Positions 43,972-56,339 of a stretch of DNA of 64,000 nucleotides are shown piece by piece (position 1 is the first letter of the stretch; each line of letters starts with the position of its first letter). The notes beneath the pieces are model-generated. The model was not told where the DNA came from. It did no database searches and worked only from the letters and a program-made list of their open reading frames with translations. Position numbers and translations under genes: made by a program. Source of the DNA: Ustilaginoidea virens (lineage: Eukaryota; Ascomycota; Sordariomycetes; Hypocreales; Clavicipitaceae); the NCBI RefSeq assembly GCF_000687475.1, contig NC_057318.1, forward strand, positions 3,906,001-3,970,000, in the 5' to 3' direction.

Positions 43972-45424
43972 TTACTGAGATTGGCACTGCACACGTTCGG
44001 CTCCAGGATGGCCTTCCTCATCTTCCTCCTCCATCCCAGGACTGCCGAAGACTCTGCTTTGTGACTGGTTGTCGATATCTTCCAGATCGGCGGGTTCGGT
44101 CATAGCCTCAGCCGGAGGCACGTTCTGGAGTGATGGCGAAGGCAGGATGTTTCGCAGAGCCTGAAAGGCAGCTTCATCTTGAGTCCAGTTCTTCTCAGGG
44201 AACTTGACATTGAAGTGGATGTAAAGGTTACCGTAGTCGTGGTGGCGGTATGAGGGCATGCCTTGGCCACGAACCACCTTGACAGCGTCTGACGGGGGCT
44301 TGTTCAGTATCTCCAAACCAGTTGCCATAACAGGGGGAAGGGGATGTGTGTGTTTGCTTACCCTGAGCAATAGCCTCACCAGGCAGAATATCGATGCTAA
44401 GCCAACGCTCATCCAAGTGCTCAATGTAGATAGTGCCGCCAGCAAGGGCGGTAACCAGCTCAATCTCACACTTGTAAAGCAAGTCATCCTCCTTCCGAGT
44501 GAACCTGGCATGAGGCTTCTGCTCGATCTCAAAGACAACATCGCCGGCTTGAACGCCAGGGGCTTGATCACCTTCTCCACGAAACTCAACCTTGGTTCCG
44601 CTTCTAACACCCTTGTCGACGTGAACGTGGAGAACCTTCCTGTCCACAATGGTCTTCTTACCATTGCACTGTTTGCAGCGGTCCTTTTCCTTGATAATCT
44701 CGCCCTCACCATTACAGTCTGGGCAGACAGTCTGGAAGCGTTGAATCATCGGCCCCATTTGACGCATCATAGTCTTCATACCGTGTCCATCGCATCCAGG
44801 GCACTTCTTGACGGCACCGTCTTTACCTCCAAGGCCATTGCATTTGGTGCAGATAATGGATCGTTGCAGGGCCAACTTGGAGATCTTGCCTCGGTAGATG
44901 TCCTCAAGCGAAACTTTGTGAACGTGATGGATAGTGCGAGCTTTTGGGGGACCGCGGTTGTTCATGCCACCAAACATGCCACCCATGCCGCCGAAGCTGC
45001 CGCCGCCGAAAAATTGGGCGAACAAATCCTCGGCAGCCATTCCGCCGCCGCCGGCAGCGCCTCCCTCCAGACCAGCTTCACCATACTGGTCGTAGATTTG
45101 GCGCTTCTGGGAATCGGAGAGAATTTCGTAGGCATGAGAGATTTCTTTGAACTTTTCCTCGGCGCCAGGGTTGTGTGCGTTTTTATCTGTCGGGATGTTA
45201 GACAAGACGTCGACGACTCAAGACTTGCCGCCTTTGCTGGCGAAGGGTAGCAACATACCAGGATGGTACTTCAGAGCGTTTACTTTGTATGCCTTCTTCA
45301 ACTCCTGCTCTGTCGCAGTTGGAGAGACCTAAATGTAGCGTTAGGCAGGTTGTTCGAGGAAAGAATATTTCGAAGAAGTTGTACATACACCAAGGGTGTC
45401 ATAAAGCTTGCTCTCCTTTACCAT
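43972..45424 (-). CDS. ydj1: Type I Hsp40 co-chaperone, Ydj1/Mas5-like
   Basis: Four exons on the minus strand: 45424-45389, 45328-45259, 45186-44362, 44288-43972; 415 aa (yeast Ydj1 is 409). The J domain spans the first three exons; the HPD motif is rebuilt across intron 2 (KYHP|DKNAH). A Gly-rich linker follows, then four CxxCxGxG zinc-centre repeats ([36 protein letters not shown]) and the substrate-binding barrels ([13 protein letters not shown]). The C-terminus is CQSQ, a CaaX box like the CASQ of yeast Ydj1, so farnesylation and peripheral membrane attachment are likely. It stimulates Hsp70 ATPase in the cytosol. The last repeat ends in KKT rather than GxG, which is common in this family. 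Confidence 0.95.
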
Positions 45425-45904
45425 GTTGGCGATGGATCCGAGCAATTTTTTTTTTTTTAAAAGGGCTGTTTTAAAGAACCACTTTGTCCACTGTGAACGA
45501 CGAGGTAGCTCTAGCTCTAGTTTATCGGGGTATCCTCTAATGCAAAACAAATGATGCAGGCTCTGGGAGATCTGAGGAGAGATAGTATGCAGGTCAGCCA
45601 GTCCATCCGAGACGGGTCCGAAAGCGACGATCAGAACGAGGTCGAAGATATGCTTCAGCCAGGCGAAACGTTGGGATGTGCAAGACGATGGCCAAGGTTG
45701 CAAAGGTCAAGGTTGCAAAAGGTAACCAGTGTCTGCACTGAAATCTTGGAAGGGCGAAATGGAAGGCGTAGCACATGGTGAAGGATGCGACGTACCCTTT
45801 ATTTGCGGCTTCAACAGAGGTCACCAGCGACAAAGTTTATCGTGGCGGGGCGGCTCTGAGAAATTTGCTTGGCTGGGAGACGAAGCACGACGGGTCTCGT
45901 CCCT

Positions 45905-45946
<42 letters not shown>

Positions 45947-46770
45947 GGTTCTCCTGCTGATTAGTCTCGCAAACGACTTCGCGCGGGAATACAGTCAAGA
46001 CTGAGGGCTGGTTGAGGATCGAGAGACGTCAGTTGATGGCTGGAATCGCGTCCAGAATGTTCAGATTGCAGTGAAAGTCTCGGATGTGCCAAGGATTATG
46101 GAAATGGCTGCTGTCTGTTTAATAAAAAAGATAGTAACTTCTAGGAGAGCGTGGAAGAAGGGAGCTACAGGGGTCTCTGCCGCGCCCCACCAAGCCTTGT
46201 TCGGCTTGCGCGCCTCATGGAATTGTATCGAAGAAAGTCGAGCGTGTGGCGGTGCTGATAATGCACGACCCAACCCAACTCACATGGTCCGCCTGGCTGC
46301 CCGCCCTGCCGCTTGGCGCGGGATGACTCTGCAACTCCGACAGCCTCCTGCCGACGTTAATAGCCCTTGTCACTCTCATCAGGAGGTACCTAATCCCTTT
46401 CTTACATTCTACCTTGGGGACACGTACCTTTGGACTCATCTCGACTTTGGAATGCATGTCTCCGTGGTCATCACTGCGCCCGCAGACCTTCATGTGTGGG
46501 CCAAGTCGCATCAAGGTGCTGCACATCAAGAATAGAAGTGGGTATGATGGTATCACTATACATTCCGAACTGTACAAGCAAAAAGCTTTGCGAAGCCTTG
46601 AAAGAAACCTCGTAGGCCGGGCGATTGCATCACGCCTCAGTAATCCAAACAGACCATTGACGACTTCCCGACCTGCTGGGAAATGACGAGAGAGAGTTAA
46701 AAAAAAAAAAAGAAAGAAGAAGAAAAATTCTCAGCAGGCAAGTAATGGGCTACAAGCAATGCCTACTGGC
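45425..46770. other. Intergenic region with a T40 tract
   Basis: Between the Hsp40 start and the 3' end of the CAP-Gly gene. It holds a 40-base T run, two AGGTTGCAAAGGTCA-like units around 45693-45722, and a TACCTAATCC patch near 46387. Small ORFs lack family features. No gene seen. Confidence 0.5.
45906..45945. repeat. T40 homopolymer
   Basis: An uninterrupted run of about 40 T, the longest homopolymer in the window. No retroelement sequence is visible upstream of its A-strand end. Confidence 0.93.
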
Positions 46771-49262
46771 TCAAAAAGCATCCTCGAATGGACAGTCGAC
46801 GCTGTCATGTCCGTCGCGTTCACAGACGGCGCACCATTTCGCTGCATCCACGATTCCGCTCTCCTTGCCCGCTACGGGTCCTGATTCCATCACGTTTGGA
46901 AGGATCTTGATTGCTCGAGCAGGAGAAGACATCTTCGACTTCGTGGATAACGGAGCAGGGTGAGCATCTTCACCCAGAGAGCTCTGGGCCCTCATCCCTT
47001 CCCGGGCAACACCTGGGCCCGCCGTCGTGTCGCTGGCGGCTTTCGCGCCTTCCGGCCCAAACATGTTGGTGCAAGTCAATATGTCATGACCGCTGGTCTC
47101 GCAAATCTCGCACCAAAGAGTACTAGTCTCTGTAGCCGTCGAGTAATCGTCACTCTCAGGCATTGTGTCCAGCATGTTGCCTCGCCTGCGATTCGGCTCT
47201 CTCTTGTGATTTATTTCCTGCAACCGTGGCTCAGGATTGCGAACCGGAATGACCGTGTCACGAGAATCCCTTAGCGACGACCGGTGAGTAGAGTTCTGCT
47301 GCGAAGTCGGGTTGCCCCCCCGCAACGCCTCGAGCTCTTGCTCAAGCTCTTCTTCCCGGCTGTTCTTCTTGTCGAGTAAAGTCTGCAACTCAATAACTTG
47401 TCTTTCCAGGTCTTTATGTGCCGCATTGCCGTCTTCCCCGCCGGCCATAAACGAACCAGGACGTTGAGTAGGAGTGCGCTCGTCAGCGTCACCGACGGAG
47501 TCCCGACTGAGAGAGTGAATGATGGCTTTGAGGCCTCTAATCTCGTCTTCTTTTTGCTCCAGTTCCTTTGAAGCACTGGCCTGGTGGTCGGGGGAGGTTC
47601 CCACTGGTCCTTGTTTTTCGCGTTCGCGGCGAAGTTCGGTCTTTGTTCTTTCTACTTCACCCCGCAAAAACTCAGCCTCTCCCCGGGCTTCGGCTTCACC
47701 TCTGCGAGCATCTTCCAAGCCTTCCTCGAGCTCCTGGACAAGTTCTTCGAGCTGTCTCAGCTGATTCGCTACCGAATCGACGTCGAGGTTTCTGGTCTCG
47801 AGCTCCCGAAGATCTGCCATTAGTTCCTCAATGCGTTTTTCGTATACTCGCTCCGTCTCCGTGCTGGCCAGCTCTAGCGTATCAATCGTGCTCCGAAAAT
47901 CAGCGCGATGAGCGTCAAATTCTGAAGTGAGCATGGCGATTTTGTCGTTCTTCTCCCGCAACATGGCCCGCAGCTGAACAGAATCTTTGTCGTCCAGGCT
48001 GTTTCTTTGCACTCTTGGCCCATCCGAATTTTCGATGAGGCCTTGGAGTTCTACAAGACTGCTTTCCATTTCAGCCAACGTGGCGGCTTGTTCCTTCAAT
48101 TGCTTGTCTCGATCTTCGAGCCGAGAACGAAGTCGCTCAATCTCTTCTTCGTTTGCTGCGTTGGCCCGAGATGCTGGACGCCGCAGGTTCATGACGGATA
48201 GGGAGCCACTAAGACCATTCGCCCTAAGACGTTGCGGGCTCACAGGCATCGACAGCATTGATTCTTGATCGTATCCCGGAACTGAGCCCAGGGCAGAAGC
48301 ACTACGGGGACCTATACTTTGTTTGCGATCGAGCCTAGGCGGTCTCTTGTTTGGGTCACCTGCCGTCCCACGGACACTTTGCGTAAACCGATTGCTGTTC
48401 GTGGGGCTGGCAAATCTCGCAGGCGCTTTGGGGGCAGGAGTTCCGATCGATGGGCGAGGGCCGGGAGTCATCTGCGTGCGGCGGACGGGCGAGTCGGGGC
48501 GAGGAAGCGACGTTCTCGGAGGGCGCCTGTTTTGGGGGCTTGGTGCTCTGAACCCAGGGCCTACCGAGGCACTGAATTTTGTCAGGCCGGGAGGAGTGAA
48601 ATTCGTTCCCGCCAGTCCCCCAGTGGCATGTGAGGTCGGGCTCAATGGAAACGCATTGGTAGCAGAGCCTCGAAGTGATGCCTTGGCCACAGGGACGAAT
48701 ATTCCAGATCCTGGTACGGAGGTAGTGAAGTATGAGATACTGCCGCAAATCATTAGCGTCAATGCGCAATACCGTGTTTATCGTGACATTGCAGCGGCAC
48801 GGCCACGCACCCGTCAACATCACCGTTGTTTTTGCCCCTCGCCGCAAACTCCTGGTGAAGCTCAATGCCAGCAAAGGTGCCTTTTTTCCCCTGAACGGTG
48901 CCGACAAAACGAACTGTGCCAGACATGCCACCCGGCACGTCAACAGCATCGCCGACAATGATGTCGTCGGTCGACGACCGTCCAGGTGTCGCAGGAGCCA
49001 TGTCGGGCGGGGACTCGCTCAAGACAGTTTCCAGTGCGTAGCTTTCACTGACATCGGGTATGCTGGCCAGCGAAGTAGAGGTCAAAGCCGCCAGCGAGGT
49101 TTTGCGCGACACGCCAGGCCGTAGGAGCTTTGGCTGCGCGGTGTACAGCGTATGTAGATTGGGACTTGAAGCAGAAGCGGAGGGAGCTCGTAAGGAATGC
49201 GTCAAGGATGGTTTCCGGCGCAAAGTCCGTTTTGGAGTAGTCGTGGTGGTGGTGGAAATCAT
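46771..49262 (-). CDS. CAP-Gly microtubule plus-end protein (CLIP-170/Tip1/Bik1 type)
   Basis: Two exons on the minus strand: 49262-48811 and 48739-46771; 806 aa. A Ser/Thr-rich basic N-terminus precedes a CAP-Gly domain (about aa 100-160: VGDAVDVPGGMSGTVRFVG, GTFAGIELHQE, then KNNGDVDG|ISYF rebuilt exactly across the intron). A basic Pro/Ser-rich linker follows (microtubule affinity), then a long coiled coil (about aa 370-640, NEEEIERLRSRLEDRDKQL onward). The C-terminus has two zinc knuckles of the pattern C-x2-C-x4-H-x4-C (CEICETSGHDILTC and CAVCERDGHDSVDC) and ends in EDAF. This is the complete CLIP-170 plan; such proteins track growing microtubule ends and recruit dynein or kinesin partners through the knuckles. 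Start is the first ATG of the open frame. Confidence 0.92.
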
Positions 49263-51571
49263 CGCGCAGGCGGTGGCCAGGTCGGGCCGATGTTGTACCC
49301 TTGGTTAAAATCAATTATCAATTAGCCTCGAGCCAGCTCTAACTTGATGGCTGACTGCTCACATACATAGGGTACATGTACAAACCTACCTCCTAGGGTC
49401 TGGTGTTAGCAGGTGCTATGCAGTACTGTAGGTGTTAGCTGCCGAGCGACTTTTGCGGCTGCTTGTAGCGATAGCTTGGCTGGGCCTTTTTTTTTCTTGC
49501 TTTTTTTTTTTTCTTTCTCCTTCTCTTTCCTTTTCTTTTTCCTTTCCTTTTATTTTTTTCTTCTTTTTTTGTGTTTACCAGACCACAGGCAGACACCACA
49601 ACCCCACGTTTGTGCTCGAGTCCCCCCAGCACCAACTGGGAGGGATTGAAAGACGAAGCACCAGGTCTAGCGCTGGAAGCACGCCACTCCCGAGCGGAAT
49701 ATAATGGATAGACCAGTTGGTGATCTGGCTGACTGCTCAAGTGCCAGAAGCCAGCATCGATTCGGTGGGCAGGTGCGCAAGAATCAGCGTTCCCGATGGT
49801 CGATAAAGGACCAGACTTGCAATGAAAAGCAGGGGAAAAGAACCGGGAGAGGAGGCAAGTTATTATTATGCAGATGCAGAATCGGCAGGCTGACCAGGTG
49901 ATGAGGGTTCAGGCTTCCAAAAATAAACAACACAGACGTGAAATGCAGGTAAATACATGTACATGTAAATATTGATTGAAACACACATGCGCGTTACGCA
50001 CGCACGCACCCGCTGCATACATACATGTACCAAGCTGCAAGCTCTACTCCGTACCCAAGCCCTGACAGCTGACCGTCAACTGATGGGCCAGAATGGGCTG
50101 CTCAGTGCTGGCAGACCTCGAGTGCTCAAAGCTGTGAATGAAGGCACCAGAGGGCAACGCACACGCACACACACACGCAGCGTCTTGGCATTGACGCCAC
50201 CCGCTCAGACGGCCTCGTACATCGTAGATTCATAGTACCAGACCACCAGAGTTGACCAGACATGTTCTGAAACTGCGCGGCAAGCCGTCCGTCTGGTTCC
50301 CTTATACATATGTACCGAGATGGCCACAGCCTGTAATTGCCGCCCCACAACATCCCTGGATGGCCAGCAATCGTCTGAAACCTGCTGGGCTCAAGTTGAT
50401 GGATCTGAAGCTTCCAGCCCCCCTCCGTTCTCTGGGGTCCGTACCACTGTTTTTGATAAGGAGAGAAAAGTAATCGAAAAATAAAGGAAATATGCGTAAT
50501 CAAAACAAAAATAAAAAAGCGGTTCTTAAAAAAAAAGCCAGGCTATTTGCAACCCAGAGCGGATTCCATTTAAACTAATGCAACCAGCTGCTTCAAGCGC
50601 ACCTGCTTTGCTGATGCAAAGACGTCAATGGGTTGCTTTGCGCTCTTTTCTGTTGAGCGACATCGACCAAGACAACATGGATGGCATCAAATGGCCTGCT
50701 GGAATCAGCGTTGGGCTGCAATACAGACTCCAGTCTTTGTGTGCTGTGCTTGCGGGTGCAGATAAACCACGGTAGAGGCCAATCGGACAATACCTGCTGG
50801 TTGTGATACCTAGGGTTATTTCAGTTTGGCCGATAATATCCGGACCAGCAACACGCTCTGGCACGGCCAAGGGGGGTCATCCCCAATGTTTCATGACACA
50901 CCAAGCTGTAAACCATCGGGTCAGAGCAGCTCGCTCCGTAACCGGAATCGCAGTCTAACGGCTTGCAGCTTGGAGCCAGTACATGTGGGAGACAATCGGC
51001 GGCAACCAGAGACTTCTCAACATAAGAACCGTATCATGCCTTGCAGTTGAACAGTAGTGGGAATGCGCTCAATTCGGACTTCTTGAACGACCGCTGCGTG
51101 CACCGGGTGTCGCATGCACTGCGGTCCCCAAGACAAAGTATGTCCGTAGACCAAACGTGCCGCCATCAATCCTTTTTCATTCCCAGCGCCCTCGTCCGGT
51201 CACCCGCATGTAGCTGTGTACGGAGTACTTCGTAGCAAGCTTTAATGAGGATCATTTAAATCATCAACCATGAAAACGCCGAATCTCAACCGTCGTCACT
51301 TTCTTAAAATCACCTGTTTGCGACTGCCGTAGCTGCTAAAACGCTCCCTCCCTTGGTCAAATCATGACGTTCGCCAACATATGGTGCTTGGCAATTGAAT
51401 AACTGCTTCTAAAAGCCCATGCATGGCCTTCATCCGATAAGAGCACAACAGGTAAGCTGCAATCGACAGGGCGAAAATACTTCGGTTCCCTACTAAGCGG
51501 CAAGGTCCACGAGGCTCGGTTCAAGTTGACGTTGAAGGAATGATTATTTCGGTGCTATTAAGCCATGACTC
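49263..51571. other. 2.3-kb intergenic region, no gene seen
   Basis: Upstream of the CAP-Gly gene and downstream of the membrane-anchored protein. It has CT/T-rich tracts (49486-49570), CA repeats (50159-50178), two TACTCCGTA-type motifs (50045-50053 and 51219-51227) and ACATGTACATGT near 49956-49967. ORFs are short and unrelated to known families. Confidence 0.5.
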
Positions 51572-52620
51572 CTAGTTTGCCGAACCATGATCCCTTTCAA
51601 TGATGTCTTCTCTACCTAGCGGTCTGGTGCCATCGTTGAGGACCATGGCTTCCCGGTGTTGTCGTCTTAACCGTTGCTCCTCTACAGAGTGCTCTCGCAT
51701 GGGTCGTCGCACCCGAGTAGCTGGCATATCTTCCTCCACGACCTCTTCCTCAATCTCCATGATGACGTCGGGCATTTCTCGCATCCGTCTTCTAGAGCTG
51801 TCTTTATCCATCAAGCCAGCACGCTCCAGGGCCCTCGTACCACGCTTAGACTGTTTGATGCGTTCAACAATGTCGACGATCCGGTTCCCTTTGAGATCGG
51901 TGTAGGCTTTGAAGTTGTGACGACGAGATTCTGGGCCATCTCCCCATTTCTGTTTGGCCAGCCATTTCTCGACAAACTTGGCCTTGACGAGTGAAGTCGC
52001 ACCATACTTGTTGATCAGTTCATGAACAAACATGAGGCAGAACCTCTCGGCCATGTCCCTGAGATAATATTCATCCCAGTGATAGTTCGTCAAGTCTGGA
52101 AGTTCTGAATCATCCAAGCTCAATTCGAGCGACCTGACCAACGCCGAGTACGCCTTGTCGTTGTTGAGCTGTGACAGACCGTCGAGCCCTAACAATCGTC
52201 AGCGAGCGCCAAAACTTTCAAGTCGCAAAACGCACCCATTGTCTGTCCTGTAAGCAAAGCAAGAGCGCGTAGGCATCTCATTCGCTCATCGTAGTCAGGG
52301 CGAGTAATACCATAAAGCAGCCGAAGAAGGGTTTCATTGTCGTTGATGGCTCGGTCGCAAAGGATCTTGGTAGCCACCTCCCTGATAGAGTAGTTTGGAT
52401 GCAACAAAAGCTTCTCCAAAGTCCCTAGCTCAAGTGAGTCTTCCGTATCCTGCGTGATGTATTGGGTTTTTGGCTGCTTTGGATCAATTGCGTGGGCGTC
52501 GCGAATCATTGTTAAAACAGACGTCATTGTGCCGACAATCCCAAAGGCGGCGAGCCCGATGCCCATAAGTATCACTCTCTCATCGCGCGCATAACCTAAC
52601 AAGGTCGTTCTCCACTCCAT
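51572..52620 (-). CDS. Membrane-anchored helical-repeat protein of unknown function
   Basis: Two exons on the minus strand: 52620-52236 and 52188-51572 (47-nt intron, GTGCGT donor, GTTAG acceptor, phase 1); 333 aa. One hydrophobic segment near the N-terminus (VILMGIGLAAFGIVGTMTSVLTMI, about aa 15-38) is probably a signal anchor. After it come amphipathic helices resembling armadillo-type repeats (LGTLEKLLLHPNYSIREVATKILCDRAI; ETLLRLLYGITRPDYDERMRCLRALALL). The C-terminal third is charged, with an acidic patch (IMEIEEEVVEEDMP) and an Arg-rich end. I do not recognise a named family. The gene shares a 334-base divergent promoter with the Nop14 gene. Confidence 0.75.
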
Positions 52621-52954
52621 TTTGAGAATGCCAACATAACTTTCCAGTCATTGCTAGATTTCCGTGCGTGGAATCAAACCCGTTTGGAGGTTCAGGGCTT
52701 TGCTTGTGACCGTACCAACGCGATGCATAGTCTAATTCTGCCTCCAACCACCGCCAAAAGCTTGATCCAAAATAGGACTAACCCCTTGGATGCAGGTCGA
52801 GTCTGGTCCGGTCCACTTACACGGGACCGCATGGGTCCTCTTATCGATAACACCAAGACGTCGAAAATTTCTCGAGTTACCGTTGCTTGAGAGGAAGCCC
52901 ACCTTATTTGCAACATGTGAGATGTGTCGCTGTCGATAGTCAACCATCGAGGAT
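52621..52954. promoter_or_regulatory. Divergent promoter of the membrane-protein and Nop14 genes
   Basis: Only 334 bases separate the two ATGs, which point away from each other, so both promoters must share this interval. No obvious TATA box is placed for either gene. Shared regulation is possible but not shown by the sequence. Confidence 0.45.
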
Positions 52955-55767
52955 ATGGCAGGCTCACAGCTTAAACGCTTGAAGGCTTCTCTGAGAGAGC
53001 AAGGTATTACGGGCCCGCAACAATCAAAAAAACAGAGACGCAAGAACTTCGAAGATGGCAAAGCCCGCAACGACAAGCGACTGCAACGCGGAGTTGTCCT
53101 GGAAGGAATCCGCGAGCAATTTAACCCGTTCGATCTTAAGCATGCTGCCCGTGGGCCAAAGTTTGAAGTGACGACCAATCGTGTCGTCAGCGGTGATGCT
53201 GCCAAGGGAATTAGAGGACGACCCGGCGTGGCAAAGGCTGTTGGTGAGGAGCGGGTAGGTTAACGCTCGCTCTTGGCATTCTGCTCGAAATATATCTGAC
53301 ACAGCTATTTCTATTGCAGAGACGAGAGACTCTTCTGGTCGAAATGCAGCGCCGCAACAAGGTTGGAGGCATTCTCGACAGACGTTTCGGCGAAAACGAC
53401 CCCACAATGGCTCCAGAAGACAAAATGCTCGAACGATTTGCCAGGGAGAAGCAGCGAAGCCACAAGAAAAGCTCAATGTTTGACCTCGAAGATGACGCCC
53501 CAATTGAGAGTCTGACGCATATGGGCAAGGAATTGGAGTTTGATGACGATGCTCCCGCTGATGATTTTCACGAAGACGACTTGGAGATGGATTACGATAG
53601 TGATGGTTCGGTTAGAGAAAATCAAAGGCTTAAAAGACTACGCTCCCTAGCATCAGCCGGTGATGAAAAGGAAACGTATCAAGATGAGCCACAAAGGAAA
53701 AGGACGAAAAAGGAGGTCATGGAAGAAGTTATTGCCAAGTCAAAGATGCATAAATATGAGCGACAAGCCGCCAAGGAAGTCGACGACGATATTCGCGCTG
53801 AGTTGGATAAGGAAATGCAAAGTATACAAATGCTTCTCTCCACCTCCAAGGGTTCCACGCGCCCAAACGACGCAGCAACTGCCAAGCAATCATCCATTGC
53901 CGGACTCGACCGGGACGCTTTCGACAGAAATTTTGATCTCGAAGTGAAGAAGTTGGCGCAAGATCGACGTGCCCAACCGACCGAGCGCACAAAGACAGAA
54001 GAAGAAAAAGTAGAAGAGGAATCGGAGAAACTAAAAGAGCTCGAGGAAAAACGGCAGAAACGCATGAGAGGAGAAGAAGTTGCCGATGGTGAAGGGGATG
54101 AGGGTGAAGACAAAAAGCAGAGCAACACAGGGGGTCTCCATGACACAGAGGTTGAGGAAGAAGACGACGGCTTCGGTTTGGGTAGTGGCATAAAGACGCG
54201 ACCTACTGCAACGGAACTGGGTTTCGACGACGAAGACGACTTCATCCTTGACGATGACCTAGTTGCCAGCGGGTCCGATTTGGAACTTACGGAGAGCGAT
54301 GAGGATTCTGACGGAAATCCGGATGAAGATTCGTCTCGGGAAGACGAAGCGGACGAAGAGGAAGACGAGTTTACCAAGGGAATCTTGAATGAAGAGGAGG
54401 CCAGAAACCCTGTATTCCGCATGGCTGACTGGGCAGCGAAAGACATTGGGGCGCTAAAATCAGATGACCAAGGGCTCCCGTATACTTTCGCGTGCCCGCA
54501 AACCTGTCAAGAATTCCAAGCCATAACAAGCGCATTCGCTGTCAAAACCCTACCCACAATCGTCCAACGGATCCGAGCTCTTCACCACCCCAAATTGGAC
54601 AGTCAGAACAAGGAAAGGCTAGGAAATTTTAGCGTCGCTCTGGTCGATTTCATATCCCTACCATGGGATGAAAAGTCGTCGCCTTCGTTTGACGTATTGG
54701 AAAGTCTAATCCGCCACCTTCACTCTCTCTCGAAAATGTTCCCGGCCGAGGTTGGCAAAAGATTTCGATATCACATGGATCAAATTGGTCATAGCCGTCC
54801 TTTGTCTTTACAACAATCTGACCTTGTCTTGTTGACGGCTGTCGGTACAATATTTCCAACATCCGATCACTTCCACCAGATTGTCACACCGGCCATGCTC
54901 ACTATGGGTCGATTCTTGAGCCAGAAAGTCCCCCAACGACTGTCCGACTACTCGACCGGGGCGTATCTTGCCATCTTATTCTTGCAGTATCAGCAGCTGT
55001 CTAAGCGATTTGTCCCAGAGGTCCCGAACTTTTGCTTGAACGCCTTGTGTGCTCTATCGCCTATTGCGCCGGATAAGAAGCTGGGCAACTTCCCTCAGCA
55101 TGAGCCTCCAGCAGGGATGAGAACGCAAAACGCAGCACACGTTGCGGTGAGAAGGTTGACTTTTGCGGATTGCTCGACCGAAAAGGCGCCCGTCTCTGTG
55201 AAAGTTGCCACTATGAGTACCGTTTTGGACATTTTGAACGCTGCTGCAGACCTTTGGGCTGGCAAGGATGCGTTCTTGGAGACATTTGGACAAGTTGTCG
55301 ACGTTGCGAAGCACCTTGGCGGGAAAGCGTGCCAAGCACAGCTACCCAGTCAGCTGGTGGACAAGGCTGACAAGCTAACTGCCAAACTTGGTCGCATGAT
55401 GAGCCTTGCGCAGATATCACGACGACCACTGGAGCTCCACCATCACCGCCCTCTTGCCATCAAAACATATATACCCAAGTTCGAGGAGACGTTCGACCCT
55501 GACAAGCACTACGACCCTGACCGCGAGCGTGCCGAGCTGGCCAAACTCAAGGCTGAGCATAAGAAGGAGCGCAAAGCCGCGATGAGGGAGCTCAGAAAGG
55601 ACGCCAACTTTATGGCCAGAGAAAACCTCCGCATCAAGAAGGCCAAGGATGAAGCTTACGAGAAGAAGTTCAAGAGGCTCGTGGCGGAAATACAAAGCGA
55701 GGAGGGACGGGAAGCGAATGCGTACGAGAGGGAGAGACAGGCGAGGAAACGAGCCAAGAATAGGTAG
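52955..55767 (+). CDS. nop14: Nucleolar complex protein 14 (Nop14), small-subunit processome
   Basis: Exons 52955-53254 and 53320-55767, phase 0, 915 aa. The N-terminal block is diagnostic: NPFDLKHAARGPKFEV, GRPGVAKA, then RRETLLVEMQRRNKVGGILDRRFGENDPTM across the intron. A long acidic and charged middle follows (about aa 170-460, many Asp/Glu with Lys clusters). Next are helical repeats (TIVQRIRALHHPKLDSQNKERLGNF) and the conserved tail (FEETFDPDKHYDPDRERAELAKLKAEHKKERKGAMRELRKD-like, ending in a basic KRAKNR). Nop14 is needed for 18S rRNA processing and 40S assembly. The start ATG has no in-frame ATG upstream near it. Confidence 0.94.
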
Positions 55768-56339
55768 ACGGTTGCTGTTTCACAAGTAGATATATTCACT
55801 ACGTTTTCTCCCACGAGTCGTCCTCTGCAGGTTTTATTTCGTAACTCTGGTGGGCTGGTTGACGCCGATTCGGAACGTGGGACGAAGAATAAAATAAATG
55901 CATGTCTGAGCATCTTCAAATTCGGTGCAAAATGTCGTACTCGTCTCCGTGGTTCCTATTTTGATGTCTCTTGAAGATGTTGAAGACTTGCGGCCAACTT
56001 TCGTCATGGGATGGGGTTCGAACGCCTCGGAGGTACGGAGTAGTAGGAGAGGTGACGCTGGAGGCTTAATAAATTATGTACATAGGTAGAGCTCAAGCTT
56101 GTTTGGATGAAGGAAGTGGAACCGCGCCGACCAAACTACAGCCAAACCATCCAATCCCCCTTGCCTCAGTATAGAGTACCCACTGTTTGCCACTGAGATT
56201 AATGCAGAACTCGGGCAAAAGGCTCGCGAATCACCCATTGAGCGGGTGCCCTACTTTTGTTACTATTTACCATACTTTGCGCAAGTCGAGAGACGTCTCG
56301 AGCCTTGTCGAAAAAGCATTTGCATGGAAAGCAACGCAA
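55768..56339. other. Intergenic region before the G-patch gene
   Basis: About 570 bases with a TACGGAGTA motif at 56034-56042. An open frame from 56202 joins the G-patch CDS but its residues do not look like the family, so this part is treated as leader. Confidence 0.5.
56034..56042. repeat. Dispersed TACGGAGTA motif (representative copy)
   Basis: The nonamer TACGGAGTA or its complement TACTCCGTA occurs, by my reading, at about 16487, 17328, 18240, 18644, 18956, 41305, 41319, 50045, 51219 and here, with a near match at 715. All copies lie between genes, never inside an assigned exon. Confidence 0.7.

Noticed and set aside
56202..56339. Upstream in-frame ATG for the G-patch protein
   Set aside because: The 46 extra residues show no similarity to GPATCH11-type N-termini, which begin shortly before the EDDYMNM motif.
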